Origin: an uncultured Dorea sp.
GTDB taxonomy: Bacteria; Bacillota; Clostridia; Lachnospirales; Lachnospiraceae
Length of the DNA stretch: 64,000 nucleotides
Assembly: GCA_910589275.1 (NCBI GenBank)
Contig: CAJUTH010000001.1
Span: 98,471 to 162,470, forward strand
Direction: 5' to 3'
The position numbers and the translations under genes are program-made. The notes beneath the pieces were generated by a model. It was given only the letters and a program-made list of their open reading frames with translations. It made no database searches and was not told where the DNA came from. Shown piece by piece: positions 58,824 to 64,000 of this stretch (its first letter is position 1; every line of letters begins with the position of its first letter).

Positions 58824-59151
58824 GGACAGAATTGTACTTTGCGCGGCAAATTCTTATGAAGAGAAATATTATCTGAATCCGGATTTTGAAGAGCTGCCGG
58901 AGGATGTGAAGGATGAACTGAAGATTATGTGTGTATTATATGTGCACGATGTAGGGGGGATTCTGACTCTTTTATACGACGAGGAAGGTAAATTGCAGTT
59001 TGAAGTGATGGCAGAGGAATTTGATCCGATGTTTGACGATATCGGAAGCCGGCTGCTGATTAAAAAACTGCAGACAGAGAAGGCCGGGCTTCTAGAGGCG
59101 CTGCAGATGTATTTTAAAGTGTTTTTTTTGGGAGAGGACCCGGATTTATAG
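58810..59151 (+). CDS. Conserved hypothetical protein (DUF6145-like), 113 aa
   Basis: Small acidic soluble protein (DRIVLCAANSYEEKYYLNPD, LKIMCVLYVHDVGGILTLLY). It resembles what I recall as DUF6145, seen mainly in Lachnospiraceae beside birA or coaX; number not verified. ATG 58810 with AAGAGGAAT; ATG 58816 is also possible. Translationally coupled to birA by overlap. Confidence 0.75.
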   Translation: MDMYEDRIVLCAANSYEEKYYLNPDFEELPEDVKDELKIMCVLYVHDVGGILTLLYDEEGKLQFEVMAEEFDPMFDDIGSRLLIKKLQTEKAGLLEALQMYFKVFFLGEDPDL

Positions 59152-59199
59152 AAAGCGGAAAGTTTTCTATGAATGGGAATGAGTGAGAGGGATATTGCT

Positions 59200-59976
59200 A
59201 TGTTACTTGCAATTGATATAGGGAATACAAATATTACGCTGGGGGTTTTTCGAGAAAAAGAGCTTCTGGGGAAGTTTCGTATGACTACAAAACAGCCCAG
59301 AACTTCGGACGAATATGGAATATCTTTGAGGGAGCTTCTGCGGAATCAGGATATGGACCCGGGCGAGGTGGATGCGGTAATTATCGCATCGGTTGTGTCG
59401 GATATTATGCATTCCTTCGGAAGCGCTATTATCAAATATTTTGGATGTAAGCCTATCGTGGTTTCGGCGGGGATTAAGACAGGGATCCGCGTGGCTACAG
59501 AGAATCCGCGGCAGACCGGACCGGATAGGATTGTGGATGCAGTAGCGGCTTATAAACTGTATGGCGGACCGGTGATAGTAGTTGATTTCGGGACGGCTAC
59601 AACATATGATCTGGTGGAGCCGGATGGAACCTTTGGAATTGGAGTGATCGCACCGGGAATTCGTACTGCTGCAAGGGCGTTGTGGGGAGGAGCCGCCATG
59701 CTCCCGGAAATTGAGATTAGAAAACCGGATACTGTATTGGCGAGAGAAACGATTTCTAGTATGCAGGCAGGACTTGTTTATGGACATATTGGGCAGACGG
59801 AATATATTATAAAGAAATTAAAGAATGAATCCGGGTATAATGACGCCAAAGTAGTTGCGACCGGAGGACTTGGTACGATTATAGCTGATGAGACGGATTC
59901 TATTGACTTTTATGATCCAAATTTGACGTTAAAGGGTTTGCAGTTTATTTATGAAAAAAATAAAAAACTGCGCTAG
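59200..59976 (+). CDS. coaX: Type III pantothenate kinase
   Basis: 258-aa ASKHA-fold kinase, first step of coenzyme A synthesis. LLAIDIGNTNITLGVF (phosphate loop) at the N-terminus, TGPDRIVDAVAAY, and VVDFGTATTYDLVEPDGTFG with PGIRTAARALW. Type III enzymes are insensitive to CoA feedback. ATG 59200 is chosen, with GAGAGGG upstream; the frame start 27 bases earlier has no site. Confidence 0.94.
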   Translation: MLLAIDIGNTNITLGVFREKELLGKFRMTTKQPRTSDEYGISLRELLRNQDMDPGEVDAVIIASVVSDIMHSFGSAIIKYFGCKPIVVSAGIKTGIRVATENPRQTGPDRIVDAVAAYKLYGGPVIVVDFGTATTYDLVEPDGTFGIGVIAPGIRTAARALWGGAAMLPEIEIRKPDTVLARETISSMQAGLVYGHIGQTEYIIKKLKNESGYNDAKVVATGGLGTIIADETDSIDFYDPNLTLKGLQFIYEKNKKLR

Positions 59977-60016
59977 AGAATGGAAGTGATACGGCGCGGC
60001 AGGGAAGAGGAATAGA

Positions 60017-60967
60017 ATGCAGATAGGGAATGTGACAATAAAAGTTCCATACATTCTCGCACCAATGGCAGGAGTTACAGACCTGCCTTTTCGTCTGCTT
60101 TGTAAAGAGCAGGGAGCGGGACTTCTGTGTATGGAAATGATTAGTGCTAAGGCGCTGCAATATAATAACAAAAACACGCGGGCATTGTTATCCATCCATC
60201 CGGAGGAATATCCGGTATCTCTGCAGTTGTTCGGTTCCGAACCGAAAATCATTGCGGAACAGGCGAAGCGGATAGAGGAGCTGGAATTTCAAATATTAGA
60301 TATTAATATGGGGTGTCCGGTTCCAAAGGTGGTAAAAAATGGAGAGGGATCTGCGCTCATGAAAAACCCCAAGCTTGTATATAATATTGTGGCCGAGACG
60401 GTAAAAGCTATCCAGAAACCAGTAACGGTTAAGATACGGAAAGGATTTGATGAAGCCAGCGCCAACGCAGTGGAAATTGCAAAAATTATTGAAGAGGCGG
60501 GAGGGGCGGCTGTTGCGGTGCATGGGCGGACCAGAGAACAGTATTATTCCGGGAAAGCAGATTGGGAAATTATTCGGCGGGTGAAAGAGGCGGTTCAGAT
60601 TCCGGTGATTGGAAATGGGGATGTTTTTTCAGTAGAATCCGCAGAGAGAATGCAGAAAGAGACCGGATGCGACGGCGTTATGATTGGCCGCGGGGCCATG
60701 GGGAATCCATGGATATTTCGGGAGCTTGCAGCATATAAAGAAACAGGGGAGAAACCGGCCCAGCCGGATATAGCTGAAGTAAAGGAGATGATTCTTCGTC
60801 ATGCTTTGCTTCAGATTGAATTTAAGGGTGAGTATCAGGGAATGCGGGAAATGAGAAAGCATGCGGCTTGGTATACGAAAGGGATGAAGGGAGCGGCAAA
60901 ACTACGGGATAAGATCAACCAGACGGAATCTTATGAACAGCTTAAGGAACTTTTGGATGTCTTGTGA
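60017..60967 (+). CDS. dusB: tRNA-dihydrouridine synthase (DusB-type)
   Basis: 316-aa FMN-dependent TIM-barrel enzyme reducing uridines in tRNA. LAPMAGVTDLPFRLLCKEQG (FMN site), the catalytic Cys in NMGCPVPKVVKNGEGSALMK, HGRTREQYYSGKADW, IGNGDVFS and IGRGAMGNPWIF. The C-terminal helical RNA-binding domain is complete. Follows coaX closely. Confidence 0.94.
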   Translation: MQIGNVTIKVPYILAPMAGVTDLPFRLLCKEQGAGLLCMEMISAKALQYNNKNTRALLSIHPEEYPVSLQLFGSEPKIIAEQAKRIEELEFQILDINMGCPVPKVVKNGEGSALMKNPKLVYNIVAETVKAIQKPVTVKIRKGFDEASANAVEIAKIIEEAGGAAVAVHGRTREQYYSGKADWEIIRRVKEAVQIPVIGNGDVFSVESAERMQKETGCDGVMIGRGAMGNPWIFRELAAYKETGEKPAQPDIAEVKEMILRHALLQIEFKGEYQGMREMRKHAAWYTKGMKGAAKLRDKINQTESYEQLKELLDVL

Positions 60968-60978
60968 AGCATCATAAT

Positions 60979-61010
60979 TTTCGTTATAGAAGTAACGAAA
61001 TCTTTTTCTT
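60979..61010 (+). terminator. Terminator after dusB
   Basis: TTTCGTTA (60979-60986) / TAACGAAA (60993-61000), 8 bp perfect, then TCTTTTTCTT. Confidence 0.8.
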
Positions 61011-61016
61011 AAAACA

Positions 61017-61045
61017 TTGACAGAAACAGGCTGGTTAGGTATAAT
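61017..61045 (+). promoter_or_regulatory. Perfect consensus promoter for greA-lysS
   Basis: TTGACA, 17-base spacer, TATAAT, the exact sigma-A consensus, only 6 bases past the dusB terminator. Confidence 0.85.
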
Positions 61046-61087
61046 TATGAAATTGCGAAAGTATAAGTAAGGAGCGGTGTAAAAGAC

Positions 61088-61573
61088 ATGGAAGAGAAGA
61101 AAAGAATTCTTACGTATGCAGGTTTGAAAGCACTGGAGGATGAACTGGAAAATCTGAAGGTAGTAAGGCGTAAAGAGGTTGCCGGCAAGATCAAAGAGGC
61201 GAGAGAGCAGGGGGATTTATCAGAGAATGCCGAGTATGATGCTGCCAAGGACGAACAGCGCGATATTGAGGCTAGAATTGAAGAATTGGAGAAGATTCTA
61301 AAAAACGCCGAGGTTGTTGTAGAGGATGAAGTAGACTCTGATAAGATTAATATTGGATGCACTGTGACGGTGTATGATGAAGAGTATGAAGAGGAAATAG
61401 AGTTTAAGATTGTCGGTTCTACAGAGGCGAACAGTCTTCAGGGTAAGATTTCTAATGAGTCTCCTGTAGGCAGAGCTTTGCTGGGACGGGAAATCGGAGA
61501 CGAGGTTGTAGTGGAAACACAGGCGGGAGAGATCACATATAAGGTGTTGAAAATCGAACGCTCTACCATATAA
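61088..61573 (+). CDS. greA: Transcription elongation factor GreA
   Basis: 161-aa factor that enters the RNA polymerase secondary channel and stimulates cleavage of backtracked RNA. N-terminal coiled coil with the acidic tip (REQGDLSENAEYDAAKDEQR), C-terminal FKBP-like domain (SPVGRALLGREIGDEVVVET). It starts the greA-lysS pair, a common firmicute arrangement. Confidence 0.97.
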   Translation: MEEKKRILTYAGLKALEDELENLKVVRRKEVAGKIKEAREQGDLSENAEYDAAKDEQRDIEARIEELEKILKNAEVVVEDEVDSDKINIGCTVTVYDEEYEEEIEFKIVGSTEANSLQGKISNESPVGRALLGREIGDEVVVETQAGEITYKVLKIERSTI

Positions 61574-61597
61574 AAAGAAAGGCGGGTAGTAGTAACA

Positions 61598-63088
61598 GTG
61601 GCACAGCAGAAAAATGGACAGGAACCGGATATTAACCAGTTAAGAAAGGTGCGCCGGGAAAAGCTGGCAGACCTTCAGGCAAACGGAAAAGACCCATTTC
61701 AGGTCATGAGCTATGATGTGAGCTGCCATACGGCAGACATTAAGGAGCATTATGATGCGATGGAAGGAAAACAGGTATCTATCGCAGGCCGCATCATGCA
61801 GAAACGAGTGATGGGAAAGGCTTCCTTCTGCAACGTGCTGGATCAGTCCGGCAATATTCAGTCCTATGTGGCGAGAGACAGCATCGGGGAGGAATCCTAC
61901 AAGGATTTTAAGAAAATGGATATCGGTGATATCGTGGGGATCGAAGGCGAAGTATTTAAGACAAAGACCGGGGAAATATCTGTTCATGCAACGGCTGTGA
62001 AACTTTTATCCAAGAGCCTGCAGATACTGCCGGAGAAGTTCCACGGGCTGACCAACACGGACATCCGTTACCGTCAGAGATATGTGGATTTGATTATGAA
62101 TCCGGAGGCAAGGGATACCTTTATCAAGCGTTCCCATATTATAAGCGCGATCAGAAGATATCTGGATGGACAGGGATTCTTAGAGGTAGAGACACCGATG
62201 CTGGTGAGCAATGCGGGGGGCGCGGCAGCAAGGCCGTTTGAGACGCATTTTAATGCGCTGGGAGAGGACTTCAAGCTGAGAATTTCTCTGGAGCTGTATT
62301 TAAAGCGGCTAATTGTAGGCGGTTTGGAACGGGTGTATGAGATTGGACGCGTATTCCGCAACGAGGGACTTGATACCAGACATAATCCGGAATTCACCCT
62401 GATGGAGCTGTATCAGGCATATACTGATTATAACGGGATGATGGATTTGACGGAGAACTTGTACCGCCATGTGGCAAAAGAGGTCTTAGGCACAACAACT
62501 ATTGTATACAATGGGGTGGAGATGGATCTTGGCAAGCCGTTTGAGCGGATTACAATGGTAGATGCGGTTAAGAAATATGCAGGCGTTGACTGGAATGAGG
62601 TAGAGACTTTGGATCAGGCAAGGGCGCTGGCGAAAGAGCATCATGTGGAGTTTGAGGATAGACATAAGAAGGGCGATATCTTAAGCCTGTTCTTTGAGGA
62701 ATTTGCAGAGGAACATCTGATTCAGCCTACCTTTGTGATGGATCACCCAATTGAGATGTCTCCGCTGACGAAGAAGAAGCCGGAGAATCCAGACTATGTG
62801 GAACGGTTTGAGTTCTTTATGAATGGCTGGGAGATGGCGAACGCTTACTCTGAGCTGAATGACCCTATCGATCAGAGAGAACGGTTTAAAGCACAGGAGG
62901 AGCTGCTGGCGCAAGGAGATGAAGAGGCGAATACAACGGATGAGGATTTCCTGAACGCACTGGAGATTGGTATGCCGCCTACAGGCGGGATTGGGTTCGG
63001 GATTGACCGGATGTGTATGCTGCTGACAAACGCGGCGGCTATACGAGACGTGCTGTTGTTCCCGACAATGAAGTCACTCGATAAGTAG
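61598..63088 (+). CDS. lysS: Lysyl-tRNA synthetase (class II)
   Basis: 496-aa class II enzyme. N-terminal OB-fold anticodon-binding domain (VSIAGRIMQKRVMGKASFCN), motif 1 around FLEVETPMLVSNAGGAAARP, motif 2 RVFRNEGLDTRHNPEFTLME, motif 3 GGIGFGIDRMCMLLTNA. The GTG 61598 start follows AAAGGCGGGTAG. Length is normal. Confidence 0.97.
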   Translation: MAQQKNGQEPDINQLRKVRREKLADLQANGKDPFQVMSYDVSCHTADIKEHYDAMEGKQVSIAGRIMQKRVMGKASFCNVLDQSGNIQSYVARDSIGEESYKDFKKMDIGDIVGIEGEVFKTKTGEISVHATAVKLLSKSLQILPEKFHGLTNTDIRYRQRYVDLIMNPEARDTFIKRSHIISAIRRYLDGQGFLEVETPMLVSNAGGAAARPFETHFNALGEDFKLRISLELYLKRLIVGGLERVYEIGRVFRNEGLDTRHNPEFTLMELYQAYTDYNGMMDLTENLYRHVAKEVLGTTTIVYNGVEMDLGKPFERITMVDAVKKYAGVDWNEVETLDQARALAKEHHVEFEDRHKKGDILSLFFEEFAEEHLIQPTFVMDHPIEMSPLTKKKPENPDYVERFEFFMNGWEMANAYSELNDPIDQRERFKAQEELLAQGDEEANTTDEDFLNALEIGMPPTGGIGFGIDRMCMLLTNAAAIRDVLLFPTMKSLDK

Positions 63089-63457
63089 ACATCCGAAAAA
63101 CCCAGTGTTTATAAGGGGTTGAGGGATTTCTGAAAAGCTTCAAAATACACATTTACATCAAACTTACATCATTTGATGCAGAAAGTTGTGCAGAGGTCAA
63201 AAAATCGCACATTTCGTATAGATATGCGGATTCTAACAAAACATTATACAGATGTCTTTTAAGGCTTCGAGAGAAACTAAACTCTTGGAGCCTTTTTCGT
63301 TGCCGTATATTCATAGAGAACTGTCAATGTAGAGCGTGGGGATGATACTCACAGTGAAGAATGGGTGGAAGGCAACCCGCGTTTGCTTTTTTGCACCTGC
63401 CAGATTCTTTCATCTTCTTTCTGCATGGTTTATAATGGCGGTAAAGGAGTGGATTTT
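63089..63457 (+). other. 369-base intergenic region after lysS
   Basis: Holds ACCCAGTGTTTATAAGGGGTT (imperfect hairpin, about 63099-63119), direct repeats of TTACATCA (about 63151-63170), the 63261-63298 terminator, and a TATAAT (63431-63436) before the HTH gene. No gene seen. Confidence 0.5.
63261..63298 (+). terminator. Terminator downstream of lysS
   Basis: AAGGCTTCGAGAG (63261-63273) / CTCTTGGAGCCTT (63282-63294), 13 positions with two non-Watson-Crick, then TTTCG. Confidence 0.8.
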
Positions 63458-63937
63458 ATGAATATGAAAATTATATCAAGATACTTACAATTCTTGAGGA
63501 AAAGCCGCTGCTACACACAAGACGATTTGGCGAAAAGGTTAAATGTTTCAAGGCAGGCGGTTTCAAAATGGGAAACAGGAACAACTGTCCCTGATTTAGA
63601 GATTCTGCTGAAGCTTTCTAAGCTGTACGACATTACAATAAACGATATACTGGAGCCTAAGATATTGCCACAGAGGATAGATGATTTTGAGCAAATATCC
63701 GTAGTACCCGAAAAAGAGCTAAAAGAAACATTAAATCAGTTTGATACAACTTCTCTTGCAATAGCCTTAATGGGGGCGTCCCCAGAGGTAAATATTTTTT
63801 TCGAAAAAATCTTACCTGATATAGATTTTGAGACGGTGAGAAATCATATTGGCAGGGTTAGGGTTGAAAGTGTTGAGGATATGCAGAATCAAATTATTTC
63901 TATGATAAATTTACATGCTATTGATAATGAAATATGA
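63458..63937 (+). CDS. XRE-family regulator fused to a FliG C-terminal-like domain
   Basis: 159-aa protein. Residues ~6-62 are a Cro/XRE helix-turn-helix (YTQDDLAKRLNVSRQAVSKW, TTVPDLEILLKLSKLYDITI). The C-terminal ~75 residues resemble the FliG C-terminal domain: KELKETLNQFDTTSLAIALM, then GASPEVNIFFEKILPDIDF and VRVESVEDMQNQIISMIN align with FliG's TLALALKGAS...EV, ILSNMS and GPVRLSDVEEAQQ-type blocks. No flagellar gene is in the window. ATG 63458 with TAAAGGAG decides the start. The FliG-like part may mediate oligomerisation; that is inference. Confidence 0.8.
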   Translation: MNMKIISRYLQFLRKSRCYTQDDLAKRLNVSRQAVSKWETGTTVPDLEILLKLSKLYDITINDILEPKILPQRIDDFEQISVVPEKELKETLNQFDTTSLAIALMGASPEVNIFFEKILPDIDFETVRNHIGRVRVESVEDMQNQIISMINLHAIDNEI

Positions 63938-64000
63938 GTTTTGATGTAAACGGTAGATAATGAGTACCTATACAAAACTGGAGCAAACCTGTATGATAGA

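Noticed and set aside
63960..64000. Possible start of a further gene (MSTYTKLEQTCMI) at the window end
   Set aside because: Only 13 codons are visible and the ribosome site is weak; cannot be supported.

Overview
The window looks like chromosomal DNA of an anaerobic, low-to-mid GC Firmicute of the family Lachnospiraceae (Clostridium cluster XIVa). The evidence is the mix of family-typical proteins (DUF4080-type radical SAM protein, CD3324-like HTH protein, VanW-family protein, several Lachnospiraceae-style hypotheticals), a large Gram-positive-type SRP RNA, a SAM-I riboswitch before metK, sigma-A promoters and AGGAGG ribosome sites, and two complete V/A-type ATPase operons. Species cannot be fixed from sequence alone. 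Almost all genes lie on the + strand. There is no prophage, transposase, CRISPR array or tRNA in view.

Layout: (1) 1-6 kb: a 5'-truncated surface adhesin with a fibro-slime domain and SpaA-like repeats, an ABC exporter half-transporter, and an 11-residue-repeat coiled-coil protein. (2) 6-14 kb: a complete oligopeptide/dipeptide importer operon (oppBCDF, then oppA), an ECF vitamin S component behind a structured leader, and a P1-family (DmpA-like) aminopeptidase. (3) 14.3-22.8 kb: first V-type ATPase operon, order H-C-I-K-F-E-A-B-D. (4) 23-36.7 kb: housekeeping and unknown genes: HTH/acidic coiled-coil protein, dGTPase, 304-aa unknown, tadA, SRP RNA (minus), two small minus-strand genes, radical SAM protein, VanW protein with a degenerate AIR-synthase-like protein, Lrp regulator with an aminotransferase, Uma2-family protein, trmL. 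(5) 36.8-45.9 kb: second V-type ATPase operon, order H-I-K-E-C-F-A-B-D, the order of the Enterococcus hirae Na+ ATPase (ntp) operon. (6) 46-64 kb: an Rpn-family gene split by a 142-bp inverted-repeat element, small hypotheticals, shikimate kinase, murA, SAM riboswitch-metK, a two-component system, an rRNA/tRNA methyltransferase, NfeD-SPFH pair, argF, birA, coaX, dusB, greA-lysS, and an XRE regulator carrying a FliG-like C-terminal domain.

How the genes fit together: the K subunit of the second ATPase keeps the Na+ ligands known from E. hirae NtpK, while the K subunit of the first lacks them. I therefore predict that the cell carries one Na+-coupled and one H+-coupled rotary ATPase less than 15 kb apart. 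The most unusual non-coding signals are a four-copy family of small hairpins with a fixed RTTAGNA loop and changing but paired stems; two diverged copies of a ~145-bp structured MITE-like element, one of which breaks a gene; and a 72-bp tandem repeat inserted between the B and D genes of the second ATPase operon.
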